A DNA stretch of 64,000 bases from Juglans regia (lineage: Eukaryota; Streptophyta; Magnoliopsida; Fagales; Juglandaceae). Made by a program: the position numbers and the translations under genes. The DNA lies in the NCBI RefSeq assembly GCF_001411555.2, contig NC_049911.1, positions 4,720,209-4,784,208 on the forward strand, read 5' to 3'. Positions 12,591 through 24,336 of this stretch are shown here, piece by piece. The number at the start of each line of letters is the position of its first letter. The first letter of the stretch is position 1. The notes below the pieces were generated by a model that did no database searches, was not told the origin of the DNA, and worked only from the letters and a program-made list of their open reading frames with translations.

Positions 12591-13130
12591 ATAGCTATAT
12601 GTTAGTAATATACTAATATTAGTTACAGTGATTTAGTATAAGTTATAACTATATTACTATAACTATAACTATTAACTATTGTCTTAGACTCTTAGTCTAT
12701 GTTAGACTATTACTAATTTACTAATATACTATTAGTATATATATTTTTTTAATACCATATTAGAGTCTAGAAGTAGAGTCTAGACTATTAATATAATACT
12801 TGTATTAGTATAAATATTAACAATTTAGTATTACTATAAAATTATAAATATTACTGTTAGTATAAAATTATAAATATTAGTATTAGTTAATAATTACTTA
12901 ATGATGAATTAGTGATTGGATTAGGTTAATTAGTCAAATGAAAATTATATACTTAATATATAAAAATTATTAAATTATATATATTTAATTCGGTCCGGTC
13001 CGGTCCGAAAAACCACCGAACCGTGGACCGGACCGAATTCATTCGGTCCTTTGAATTTCGAACCAGAACCACTTCCGGTCCGAACCGAATTGGCCGGTCC
13101 GGACCGCCCGATTCTCACCCCTATCCATAA

Positions 13131-14644
13131 TTAACTTCACAAAATTGTTAGCAAAACCAAGTTTCAACATAATCCTCTTTAAAAAACCTTCATTCCACCC
13201 TATCATAGGCCTTGCTCATCTCCAATCTTAAAGACATATACCTTGTTTTCTCTTTTCTCTTATGTCTCAAATAATTTACAAGCTCATAAACCACCAGCAC
13301 ATTATCAGTAATCAACCTTCCAAAACAAAAGCACATTGTGACTCAGAAATAATAGAAGGTAGTACCCTTTTAAGTCTATTTGCAATTACCTTAGACACCA
13401 ACTTATAGATCACATTACAAAGACTAATAGGGCGATAATCAGTAACCATCTCACATCATTTCTTTTTAGGAATCAAACTAATCAGTGTATAGTTGAGGTC
13501 ATTAGGCAACACAATTGAGTTTAGAGTCTAAAGCACAGCTGAGGTAACTGAGTTGCCAATGACATGCCTGAACTTTTGGTAGAAAATTGGTGACATTCCA
13601 TCTAGTCCAGGTGCCTTTGTGGGGTGCATTTGTTGTAAAGTAGCAGCAACTTCATCAGTAGTGTATATTTTTGTAAGCTCAATATTCATCTCATCAAAAA
13701 CCCTTTGTTCTATACTCTCCAAGATATTCAATTGTCCCCCTTTGTTCAGAAGCAGCAAAAAGGCATCTAAAGTAGTCTACAATTAGTCCATCCCTTTGAT
13801 CACCATCATGCCATATCCCTCTTTCATCTTTTAACCTTTTGATAGAATTCTTCTTCCTTCTCTGAGAAGCTTTGGAATAGAAATATCCAGTATTCTGAAC
13901 CCCTTCCTAAAGCCAATGCATCTTAGATCTCTACCTCCACATAATCCCTTCCCTTTCCAGCCAGATTTGAACCTCTTTTCTTTAAGTATTCATGCTCATA
14001 GGGTTAGACTGTAATGGCTCCATTTCATGCAGCTGCTCTAGTCTCTTTTTTGCATTATTCAATTGATGTCTCACATGTCCAAAACTAGACTTATTCCACA
14101 CTGCCAGTTTCTCACTGCATCCTTTAATCAATCCCACACATCTTTGATTATCTGAGCACACTTATCCTCCCCCACCCACATAGCCTTAAACCTAAATGGC
14201 TTCTTCTTCCTCATCATAACTTCAATCACTTCAGTATCAAACCATATTGGCAAATGGTCTGAATGTGCTGCAACCCCATGTGTCACCACAACCTGTGGAA
14301 ATAATTGGTGCAATTGGTAATTCCCTAAGAATCTTTCAAGCCTTTCACTAATTCCCCCATTACCATCTCTCCCGTTACTCCATGTAAATTTAGACCTCTA
14401 TAGCCCATATCTTGTAGAGAGCAATCTTGTAACACTTCTCTAAATTCTAACATTTGTTTCTCAGGTCTTGGTCTTCCACCTTTTTTTTCTTCTGATAAAT
14501 CAAGAATCTCATTGAAATCCCAACATAACAGTCAAGGAAACCCTTCCCCCCGATTTAAAGATTTCATCAAATTCCATGTTTGAACTCTACATGCAGTATC
14601 AGGATTTCCATAAATTCCCATAAAAAACCATTCATTAGAAAAAC
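13131..14644 (-). pseudogene. LINE ORF2, RT N-terminal part and end of endonuclease
   Basis: The minus strand encodes PTKAPGLDGMSPIFYQKF at about 13630-13575 and, in another frame, [20 protein letters not shown] near 13440-13380. Both are classic plant LINE RT blocks. Upstream (14313-14128) is HGVAAHSDHLPIWFD, the SDH-containing C-terminal motif of the LINE endonuclease. Several stops and frameshifts separate these pieces. The hAT insertion follows codons for KLIM, and the peptide resumes as ECVRTVSF at 7061. Confidence 0.9.
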
Positions 14645-15478
14645 TAGAGGTGTAACCGGTCTGGTCCGATCCTGTTTTGGACAAAATTTAGGACCGAACC
14701 GATATGTACCGGTTTTGTATTTTTCAAAACCAATTACACACTGGTTACCCACATAAACCGGTACTTCCGGTTTTACCGGTTTCCAGTTCGGTCCAATCCG
14801 GTTTTTTTAAAATATAAGTTTCACAATTAGTCATTAAAAATGTTTAAAAAAAAAACTGATTTAAAAAAATCTGTTTTATACTTTTATTAAAAAATTTTGT
14901 TTTAACTTTTACTAAAAAAATCTATTAGACTATATAATAGTATTAATATTAGACTATTGGTATAGTTATAAGTTATATATTAGTGTTAGTTATAAACTAT
15001 ATATTTAATATTAGTATTAGTCATAAACTTTTAGTAAAAACGTGTAGTATTAATTATAAGTATAACTATAGTCATTAATCTATATTAGACTATTAATATT
15101 AGTTATAAATTTTTAGTGATTTAGTATTAACATTTTATGTAATAATTTATAAATTATAATCAGAAATTATTTCATATATGAATATATAATTATATATATT
15201 ATATATAAAAATTTCACATAAAAATTTATAATTATACATAATATATAAAACTTATATATATTAATATATATATATATATATATAATATTTTGTATAAAAC
15301 TTATATATACAATAATAGAAATATTATTTTTTTATATATATTTTTATCAACCGGTCCGGGCCAAAAAATATTAAAACCGGAACCGGCCGGTTTTCACATT
15401 CCAAGAACCGGTTCCGGACCGGACCGGTTCAAAACCGGTAAAACCGGTCCGGTTTTTCGGTTTGGATTTACACCCTTA
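14645..15478. mobile_element. non-autonomous hAT element, 834 bp
   Basis: The ends TAGAGGTGTAA and TTACACCCTTA form an imperfect inverted repeat, with the exact 8-bp duplication AGAAAAAC outside (14637-14644 and 15479-15486). Both subterminal regions are rich in ACCGGT and CCGGTCCGG boxes. The core is AT-rich and has no transposase. It interrupts the LINE endonuclease. Confidence 0.9.
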
Positions 15479-15486
15479 AGAAAAAC

Positions 15487-15795
15487 CATATCTGATCACA
15501 ACATCAATATGAAATCTAGAGAAAGATTTAACAGACAAATTTATCTCCTTCTTCCATAACAATGCTAAACCTCCACTTCTTCCAACACAATCAACAGAAA
15601 TACAATTAACAAAACCAATACTTACTTACAGTTTTCCATAGCTCGTGCCCTCAACTTCATCTCCTGGAGGAACACTAAGTTGGGATCTTCCTTCTTGATC
15701 ATTTCATGAAGGGCTCGAATTCCCTGTGGATTCCCCAGCCCACGAGAATTCCAACAAAGGATATTCATAGTTGTCGACAGGATTGGGGTCCCGCC
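15487..15795 (-). pseudogene. LINE ORF2 start: endonuclease N-terminus
   Basis: The minus-strand frame at about 15770-15640 reads MNILCWNSRGLGNPQG, then LVFLQEMKL. This is the start of the AP-type endonuclease of plant LINEs, with the conserved N and E of the metal site (WNSRG, LQExK). The reading continues toward the MITE at 14645-15478 with stops. Confidence 0.88.
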
Positions 15796-16207
15796 CAATG
15801 TTTTGAATACCGTACCGGACGTTGTATCGGTCAAGGTACTGAAACGAAATATTTCGGTACCGGTACCGTTTCGGGATAGCGTTTCGGGATAACATTTCGG
15901 AATAGTCGATATATAAATAAATTATATTTCAAAATTATATTCCAAAATAATAATCTATATATAAATAAATTATATATAAATACATATATATATATAAATT
16001 ATAAATAGTCTAATCTGAATTAGGAGTCAAAAAATGAGCTTGTAGTTTGAAAAAATTTAAAAAAAAAAAAAAAACGAAGGCCGAAACACAGGCCAAAACG
16101 GCCGGTACGGCCTGTATTTCGACCGGTACGAAATACAGGTAGTACCTGTACCGGCCCAGTGGCCGATACGGCAAATACCGGCCGGTACAACGATTTTTAA
16201 AACTTTA
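15796..16207. mobile_element. non-autonomous hAT-like MITE, family B copy 1, 412 bp
   Basis: It starts CAATGTTTTGAATACC and ends TTTTTAAAACTTTA, a weak inverted repeat. The exact 8-bp duplication GTCCCGCC lies outside (15788-15795 and 16208-16215). Inside are repeated GGTACCGG and GTTTCGGGATAGC boxes. A second, shorter copy is at 33670-33997 with its own different 8-bp duplication, which confirms the boundaries. It sits between ORF1 and ORF2 of the LINE. Confidence 0.9.
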
Positions 16208-16215
16208 GTCCCGCC

Positions 16216-17245
16216 TCTGCCAATAACTTAATATGCACCTCAAAAAAGCTTTCCTCTCAACTTCCATTAGTTACAATACGTTTTTGTCTCCTCCCGGACA
16301 GTACTTCCCCTTCTTCTTTTGTTGTCGAAAACTTCCTCTTCTCTGCACTAGCACCCAGTTTCTCTTTTGATGGACTTGAAAAAATAGACTTCAGTTGCCG
16401 TTTCCATTTACGTGGGCCTGCTACATTTTTACCGTGCCATCCTTCATTCCGCTTCCCTTCTACCTGGCCCAGAACCTCATCATTGCTATGTTGGCCCATC
16501 ACAACTTCCAGCTCCTTAACTTCTTTATTAGCCATTGACCGTATGGAAAATCTCCATCCTTCTCGGGGAACTTCAGAGCGTGTTCACAATCCCGATGATC
16601 ATGTCCTAGTTTACCACAACCTTAACAAAAATCTAGCAGTCTTTCATAGGAAAATAGAACCCAATACTGTACACTAGATCCAATACACAATTTCTTCCTC
16701 CTCAGCAATGGTTTGGTGATATCCATGCACACTCGAACTCTCATGAATTCGCCCCAGGCCATCTCCCCCTTAGCAAGATCCTTTTCCTCAATCATGTCAA
16801 TTGCATTGCAAATTAGTTTACCAATGTACTCATTTCGAGCCATTAGTGATAAATCATGAATCCTAACCCAAAAAGAGGCCTCAGTCAATTATATATGATG
16901 GACTTGTTGGGATCCATCAAAATTCTTTACTAACACTAATTGTTTATCAAATGACCACGGACCTTTCCGAATGGCCTTCTCTTTTTCTCTAACATCTTCA
17001 AATTCAACAATAGTAAATTTTGAATCCAAATCTTGAATCTTTAACAACTTCGACGCCATAGTTTCTTCAACATTTGTTTGAAAGCTTCCCTGTTATAGTG
17101 ATGGTTTGTCAACAGTTGGACTATCAAAAACTTTTGGCCTCTTAACAATATTATCCTATAGAAACTCAGCCTCTACATGAATAGCTTCCTGCTTGTTCTC
17201 AGTCAGAGATAGCTTCCCACACATTCGCTCCAACTCATCATCCAT
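16216..17245 (-). pseudogene. LINE ORF1 (DUF4283-type, zinc knuckle)
   Basis: ORF1 starts with MDDELERMCGKLSL at 17245. It continues with LLKIQDLDSKFTIVEF and RKGPWSFDKQLVLVKNF, then ASFWVRIHDLSL, the DUF4283 pattern of plant LINE ORF1 proteins. Near 16635-16590 is a CCHC knuckle (GCGKLGHDHRDCE) in which the codon after the first cysteine is a stop. The C-terminal part (16535-16257) is basic, as expected for RNA binding. At least three in-frame stops make it a pseudogene. Confidence 0.85.
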
Positions 17246-17342
17246 GGCGACATAAAGAATTAGCAAAACAGAGTTTGCTAGATCCCCATACGAGGATAGG
17301 AAAGAAAACCCCTACTCGTGCGAGAGACGACAGAGGATGCTA

Positions 17343-17356
17343 ATTGTAAGCACATG
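17343..17356. repeat. target site duplication of the LINE, right copy
   Basis: An exact copy of the 14-mer at 4079-4092. It marks the 5' end of the LINE, which on the minus strand begins AGCATCCTCTGTCG. Confidence 0.9.
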
Positions 17357-18146
17357 CTAATCGGACTAGAGATTAGCTAAAGTGGCATAAGACAATGGGT
17401 TGAACACGCGACCTGTCTAAACCCGATTCCTGCACAAAAAATCCTATCTGAGCCTCTACAACAAGCCATTTTCCATTTCGCATGCAAAACATTAAAACAA
17501 CGTATTCCCGAAGCTTCAATTTGTAGAAGAATTTTGAACCGATTAAGAATGAAAAAGCCGGAACAATCAAATTTTACAAATATTTGGGTAGTCTCCGAAT
17601 CGTCTCGACTCTCCACGACTCGTTAGAGGCGGGCGAATTGTAGATTTGTTTTGGGTACATAGAAGGGATGAAACATTTTTAATAAAGAGAGAGGGAGCTG
17701 TAAAATAGTTACTAGTAGTAACATTTGATCAAAATAGAAGTTAACATCAAATCATCACAGAGCACTTTGGCAGCCAATAAGAAACAGCAGTTGCATACTA
17801 TCCAAGTGGGGTCTTTGATCCAACACACATCCATCTCATACATAACACATTAAATAAATAGGTTTTATAAGGATTATGAACTCCATAATATCATTTTTTT
17901 TTTCCAACAGCTTTACCAGCATTTAAACGATCCGACTTTGACAGACAAGCAAACTTTTTTGAAGATATCAAAACATAGATACTCCAGAAACAAGATGAAG
18001 ATTTGAACATGACCTCCCATCCAGCGCGGCCATCCTGTCCTCTCTTGTTCCTTCATATTCAATGGCTTCCTCCACCTTCCTCACCCGCTTCAAATTCAAG
18101 CCTTTAATTTGGTGACCACATCACAGTCGAGAGTCTCAGAGATTAG
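17357..18146 (-). other. 3' flank and presumed 3' UTR of the IAA9-like gene
   Basis: No gene is supported. Immediately after the IAA9-like stop at 18147 an untranslated region is expected, but no poly-A signal could be fixed. The part at 17377-17640 has a short minus-strand frame without an ATG or a recognised domain. Confidence 0.4.
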
Positions 18147-21100
18147 CTAGATCCTATTACTGGATTTCTCCACGGCCCTGGGAGCTACAAAACAAACAAC
18201 ATACAAACTTCAGAGCACTATGACAGGCATCTATTGCAATTTAAAATCTGTAATCTCATTGGTGTAAATTTATGGGGCATATCAAGTCAAATACATAACT
18301 GGGAACTACATACCACTCACATAAAATAAGACTACCTAGTTGAAGCAGTCCTATATTTTGCATGCAAAAATGCAAGAGTTACCTGAACCAAACCATTGAA
18401 AGCCCAGGCCATATTTCACCATTAAACAATGACTATTTTGCAAGTATGCCCACAAACACCAGGATTCAATTCTCACTAATTTTACCTATGTTCATTGCCA
18501 CACCGTTCATGGTGCAGATTCTTCAAATTGATGAGCTGATCAAAGAAAGAGTATTGATGTAGAAGCCATGAAGTCATATTTTGGACCATCTGACTGAAAA
18601 TGGTTCTTAGTTTTATATTCAGAACCATTTTCATTGCAGATAATGACACCAATCCCAAGGTAGTCATTCCGGTTTTCAGCTTTCAATCCCCAGGCAGTAT
18701 TATCAGATGCAAATCCTCCATTAGCGTTCCATTGTCACCTCAACTGTAATTGGAATTTAGAAATCATCCGATCACCAAATTTGGAGGATTTTTATCAAAA
18801 TCCCCATCTCTTTTCCAACTCTTTTTAATGTTGACCTTTCTTCTTATTGCCAACCCCCCCCAATCCCACAAAAAAAAAAGTACAATGGAATACAGATTTC
18901 AGTTGACTGGTCTTCATCCAAGCCAACAACTACACGTGATGATATTGGGCGATGAGAGCCCTTCATAAAATATACATACCTAAGCCAATGGCATCAGAGC
19001 CCTTCATGATTTTCAGCCTCTTGCACGAGTCAATAAACATCCTGTAGGATAACAAGTTGCAGCCACTAAGAATATGGTGACAAAAAATCAGCTCATCCAT
19101 ATTAAATGTGCGGTCGGCCCATACAATGATTAATATCTACTTGTTTTCATGTAACAGAAATCTAATTTAGGACAAGTAATCCCATGCAATAGTTCAAACG
19201 TGTGGAGTGGAAACAGCTCAATGAAAAAGTTACAGAGCAAACTGAGCAAGATATGAGTAGAACAAGAAGCTTAGATTAAGATTGTGATGATCAAATTACA
19301 TACAACCAATGTATTTGAAATGAAATAATTATCAACCTCAAAGGTTTGGGCATTCTAATTCATCCAAGAAGCACCACTTGTTTGTCTTGGACTTTCACGT
19401 TATTTCACAATAAACATTCACAGGCAATAAGATTTTCCATGCACAAGTTTGTTTAAATAAAGTAAGAAAAAACATGTAACTGAACTACAAGTACATTCCG
19501 GTATACATGACAACGCAGACAGTTACTACATAATTCACTGGTATATACTAAGTTCTTCAAATCTCATCACCGCTTATAGAAACTGCATAATTGAATAACA
19601 GTATTCACATAAAGCAGGGGGTTGAAGTTGATATCGTGACTAATACTATTGTGTAACTTTTCTTTATTTCTAGCAAAGATAATCCAAGAAGTATATTAAT
19701 TTATATTATTTCTAGTCTTTTTGGAAGGATCGTGCGTGGTCTTAAGTTTCATGTCAAGAAAATCCTCAAAAACTATATATGGCCACCATCGAGAATGAGA
19801 CTTAGGCACCAAATAGTGAATTAGTAACTTCCAGAACGTTGAATCTAAGCTAAACCAAATATTAGCACAGAAGTTCGCAGCAAAGCCATGAGTTAATTTT
19901 TGGAAGGGCCAAGATTTTATTTCTTCATCTGCATACCAAGTATTTTAGCTACATATAATAGTACCAAAAAAACGTAAACATAGTTTAAGATGCAAGTCTT
20001 TTAAACCAATAGATGTCTAATAAAAGTGCACATATCAAACCTGCCAAATATGTGCAGATATTGACAAAAATAAGATATCTCCACCAATCTTTTGTCCATC
20101 ATCATGTAGGTACAAAAAGAAATAAAAATTATAAAAGCCAGTATATTTCTGAGAATTGCAACATAACTCTTCTGGTAAACTACAATCATCAGGAATAGAA
20201 TTCGAAATGAATTTCTTGGCAATTTCCCTTTATTCATGACCAACAAAATTATCTTTAAGAAGCCCAGTCACCAATCGCCATATTGTTGCAAAGCCTTGCT
20301 TTAAATTTTCACAGTTAAATTGCTCATTGTCACTAGTTGAATAGAGTCTCACAAGACAAGCCAACCAAATATATTAAAAAATGGAAAGCCCCTTTGGCTT
20401 TTCTTTCTCTACTAATCCTTGACATGATTCATCCATTGAACAAAAATTTCATAATTCTCCATGATTGATATATCAATTTCAAAATGCTTTAACTGAAATC
20501 TCAATTAAATTCTCTCCACTTGGGATTTAGGAAGCCATAAGCTCAGCCTCTTGGAAACCACCCCCACCCCCAAAACACACACACGGACCCGGTGAAGGAC
20601 TAATCAACCTTTGGGTGGGATGGCATGGCCCCTTTGTTCTCCATGTGGCTCCACCACTGACTATGGTACCCTCATAGAAAAACTTGCAAATATTTAATAT
20701 TGAAGTCATTCATATTTGCCTTTGTATTGCATGGAAAAGGCAAGGGAATATCATATAACAAATTTTAGTTTGAGCATAGATCTTTAGTTCTACACACAAA
20801 TCACAATGAGCACGCAGATCGTTTATGATTAACTATTATTCACTAAGAAACAAGGGTAAGTAACAAACAAAGCATAAGACAAATGAAAAGAGAATATAGG
20901 GATCAATACTTACTCCCACGGTACATCCCCTACAAGCATCCAATCACCATCTTTATCCTCATATGTAAGCACATATTCTGATCCATGTAGCAGATCCCTT
21001 AATTTACTCTCGCTCATCATTTCCTTTCCTGGTGCTCCTCGGGATCCACACTGACCTGATGTCACAATAAATACTAATAACCGAACCCAGGGGAAAAAAT

Positions 21101-22224
21101 TAACGTACTCCACATCTGAACAATATTAAGAATCACAATCCAACAATCTTAAGATTTTTGTGGTATTTTTCTTTTCTGTTGTACGTTGCCATTGCAACGA
21201 AGCTAAAACAATATCTCACCTATGGTGAAACAACTGAACATCTTCTCAAGAGCAGTTGAAAGTTCTTGATATGTAGCGTATAATCTCAGATCTACCTTCC
21301 TCTGATAGGGAGCCCCATCCATGCTGACCTTCACAAAAAGAACACCGGGACCTGGTTTTCCATCAACTTCATCATTGTTCTTTGAAGTGGTGGCCAATGA
21401 ATTCTTCCTAAATGATCTTATTGGAGGCCAACCAACAACCTGAGCCCTGTAATGGGTAGAAATTTGAGATCAACTATGAAAAGAAACCAAAACATCCTCA
21501 ATTATAATACCATTCTCTAATACAACAAGAAATTAAGGACCTTATTTGTAGCATCCTTCACTTACTTAGGAGCTGGAGCACTGCTGTTGTTGTTTGAAGC
21601 AGTCTTATGGTTGTGGCTAGTTCCAATTGTAGCACGATGATGTTCCTGCAAAAGATTTCCGGGAAACTCCTTCATTATGGAGGACTGAGCCCCAGAAGGC
21701 CTGGATGATAGTACTACATTCATCCCAGAATTACCAGGAAACTTCCCTTGCTCCACAGATTGTGGAGATTCCGACTCAGAAGCCGGATTAAACATCCAAT
21801 TTCCAGCAGTATACACAGAATTTTTCACCTCTGAGAACCCATCCATAGTGTCAGAGAAGCCTCGCTTGTTACCCGAAACAACATTCTTCTGAATTGATGA
21901 GCAGATTCCTTCTTTTGAAGGAAGTAAAGGAAACAGTGGCTTTTCATCAAGCTTCCCTGTGTTCAGCGAGCTTCGTTCTGGTGATTGGGATCCAGGAAGA
22001 CCAAGCCTCAATTCCGTTGCCTTCAAGTTCAGATTGTTGTTTTTCTCTTCTGACAGGCTTGAGACTGCAGAGCTATCAACTGAAGAACAGTCCGACAGAC
22101 CCATGTAATTGCGTTCTTTTAATCCTGAACCATTTTGGGAGATAGAGTCCACAGTAGGTGAAGAAGCCACTAGAGAGACATCACTCTGCTCTCCTTCCAC
22201 AGCTCTCAGCAGGGGAGGCGACAT
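18147..22224 (-). CDS. IAA9: Aux/IAA auxin-response repressor, IAA8/IAA9 type
   Basis: Nuclear repressor that binds auxin response factors and is degraded through SCF-TIR1 when auxin is present. Five coding exons, all GT-AG: 22224-21566, 21446-21220, 21055-20914, 19041-18980, 18184-18147. They total 1128 nt, 375 residues. Domain I (EAR) is ELRLGLPG near residues 71-78. The domain II degron VVGWPPIRS spans about 223-231. Domains III/IV form a PB1 fold (about 255-360) with the basic face [11 protein letters not shown] and the acidic OPCA stretch [16 protein letters not shown] at 327-342. The long N-terminus with [11 protein letters not shown] and the blocks [13 protein letters not shown] and [11 protein letters not shown] identify the IAA8/IAA9 clade; which of the two is inferred. 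The start at 22224 follows an apparent acceptor 19 bases upstream. Intron 3, between the third and fourth coding exons, is long (1872 bp). Confidence 0.93.
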
Positions 22225-23900
22225 GAAACACCAATATTTTTTACTGTTTAGAAAGAAAATTTTCCTCATTAAATGAACATACATAGTCCCCAAAAAAATA
22301 CGTTTTAAACCAAAAATTGAAAATCTGATAATATTATAAAAGAACAAAATAATTAAAGAACTGAAACTTGAATCTTCTGCATAACAATTGAGAATTCGAT
22401 TGAGGACATCCCTAAAGTTCTTCCCAAAAGTTTGTGATACATTAAAATACAAATAAGATCAAACAGTGGGCCAAAGCAATCAAATTACATCTTTGCAACT
22501 TTCACTCTTGCGAATAGTAGAGGGTTACATACACATCACTCATAAACTACGAAGGTTTTATACTTTGTGCCCCAAAATACCAAAATTGACATATTACACG
22601 TTCAAGACCAGGAAATGCCAAATAGTAACCCCCGTCCAAATTTGACTTAAGATGGCAAAATATAAGTGAGGCAATGCACGTTGACTATCAGATCTTAATA
22701 TAAAATATTTTACAGTCGGTAGTTGGCGGTTGTATTGTATCAGTTTGGATGGTTTGAGGTGAATAGTGTAAAATCACAGGTAACTTAGATGTGAAAGATG
22801 TATTTAACATAGTAATCACTAATCAACATAACATACAAAAGAAATGATATAGTGTGAAATCGCCGGTTGTCCCGAAAGAGCTTTCGGCCATGGAAAGAGG
22901 TAAATTTAATTTTTTAATTATATCTTTAACATAAAGTACTAGAACATGAACCATCAATAAGAAACAAATTTGAAATAGCTAATAAGAAAATTTTACTAAA
23001 AGAAAAGGAAATAAAGGGACCTTAGTCCAAAACCCATTTCCGGCCTGACTACAAGCAGCAAGTAAAAAATTGTAATAAAACAAAAATGCGCCAATCGAAA
23101 TAATTTAATTCTCCGCCAACATGAAGGTTGAGAAGCAGGACAACAAATAGGCTCCAACAAATAAACATCACAGAAAAATTATGAGATCAGAAGATAATCA
23201 CCGAAAAATCAAAATAATATCAAATGAAACTGCGCACTCATCTGCATGAGCTGAGCTTTATGTTTCAAAGTAATTTAGGAAGTTAGACAGTATGCAGTTA
23301 GATTTTTTCTTTGCCCTTTTAATGTGTTAAAGTTTTCACGGCAACCAACCAGACTCCAGAAAAAAGTGAATACAGTTGAGACACCCAAAAAGAATTGAAT
23401 GTAACTCAGGAGATCCACAAAGAGGGAAGGAAAAGTGGGGGCCGACGACAGATGACCACTCCGAAGGCTAGCCTAAAATAGAGAAATAAATAAAATTAAA
23501 ACGAAGAAAAAAATATTTTCAAAAAAGAGGGTTCCAACCTCAGTATATTTCTTGAAAAACAGGACAGAGACGTCTGAAATTTACAGAAGGGAATCAACCA
23601 AGAGAACAGACCCTGGTTTCAAGCTAAACGAAGCTCGGCATCGAGCATATAATCGACTAAAACAAATTATGAATGAAAAACGGAAAATGAAGACTCAAAT
23701 AACGTACCTGAGCTTTTCTTTCGTGGATCGGACAAAGAAGAGAAGGAAGATGAACACCTCAGGAATGGGCAAGAAAATGCCCGAAACGCAGATAAATCAA
23801 AGCAGAGAGAGAGAGAGAGAGCTCAAGGACCTTCCATTATGCAGAAAGCAACAGAAACTTTGGGCCGTGTTGAACGAGAAACCCGAAGCTTGGGAAATTA
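22225..23900 (-). other. 5' UTR exon(s) and 5' UTR intron of the IAA9-like gene
   Basis: A consensus donor (CAG then GTACGT) is at 23708/23707, and an acceptor (CTAAACAG) ends at 22244, 19 bases before the ATG. They would define a 5'-UTR intron of 1464 bp. The upstream leader (about 23708-23880) carries a GA/CT run (about 23806-23822 on plus) typical of plant 5' UTRs. The transcript start was not determined. A 5'-leader intron is common in this Aux/IAA clade. Confidence 0.55.
23823..23837 (-). promoter_or_regulatory. possible four-residue upstream ORF
   Basis: In the proposed leader, ATG at 23837 opens a frame coding MEGP and stops at 23823, just before the CT run. It would lie in the mRNA only if transcription starts upstream of 23837. 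Confidence 0.25.
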
Positions 23901-24155
23901 AAAATTGAGCCAGGGGCACAACAGTAAATATAACAAGAAGTTGGCGCTATTATTTCATGTTTTTATTATTATTTTGCATGGGGAAAGGGTTTTTGCTTCG
24001 TGCTGCGGCGATACAGGAGAGGAATCTCATCCAACGGTTCCGATTACTTGAAGGGGACAATCAAAGCCGTATTGTGTATTTTCTTTTTTTTTTTAATCAT
24101 AAAAACCTAAATCTCAAACATACGGTACATAGAATACATGCTCTTTAATTATTTT

Positions 24156-24336
24156 AGGATAATGATAGATTACTACCACCTATTACTTTTTTATTTTTTT
24201 ATATAATAATTAAGAAATTGACTTTTTTTTAATGATTAAAGATGTTAAAAAAATATTTAAAATAAAATAATAAAATATTTAAATACATTATAAAGTAATA
24301 AATGAGTGATATAAGGTTCTAAGTCTATCATTATCT
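24156..24336. mobile_element. MITE, 181 bp, 8-bp duplication
   Basis: Ends AGGATAATGATAGATTA and, inverted, AGATAATGATAGACTTA. The flanking 8-mer ATTATTTT is repeated (24148-24155 and 24337-24344). The core is AT-rich and non-coding. Confidence 0.7.

Larger units (their letters stand above)
7070..13123 (-). mobile_element. hAT-superfamily DNA transposon, 6054 bp
   Basis: The element begins TAGGGGTGA and ends TCACCCCTA (perfect 9-bp inverted ends). It is flanked by the exact 8-bp duplication TCCATAAT (7062-7069 and 13124-13131), diagnostic for hAT. Both ends carry clusters of GGTCC/GGTCCGG repeats (7080-7230 and 12990-13110), probably subterminal transposase-binding sites. A decayed transposase lies on the minus strand at 7950-9998. 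The remainder is tandem repeats and AT-rich filler. It is inserted within the RT domain of the LINE. Confidence 0.93.
4093..17342 (-). mobile_element. full-length L1-type LINE with four nested insertions
   Basis: This is a non-LTR retrotransposon read on the minus strand: 5' end at 17342, poly-A (poly-T on plus) at 4093 onward. In order it encodes an ORF1 nucleic-acid-binding protein with a zinc knuckle, then ORF2 with an AP-type endonuclease, reverse transcriptase and an RNase H-like 3' domain. A perfect 14-bp duplication flanks it. Removing the solo LTR (5447-6799), the hAT (7070-13123) and two small hAT elements (14645-15478, 15796-16207) with their duplications leaves about 4568 bp. All frames carry stops and shifts, so it is dead. 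It lies about 0.8 kb downstream of the IAA9-like coding region. Confidence 0.9.

Noticed and set aside
14567..14752. Minus-strand frame joining LINE and MITE sequence
   Set aside because: Chimeric reading across the insertion border; not a gene.
23552..23908. Plus-strand frame of 118 residues, Lys/Arg/Glu-rich
   Set aside because: Antisense to the proposed 5' leader of the IAA9-like gene; begins without a supported promoter and has no domain.
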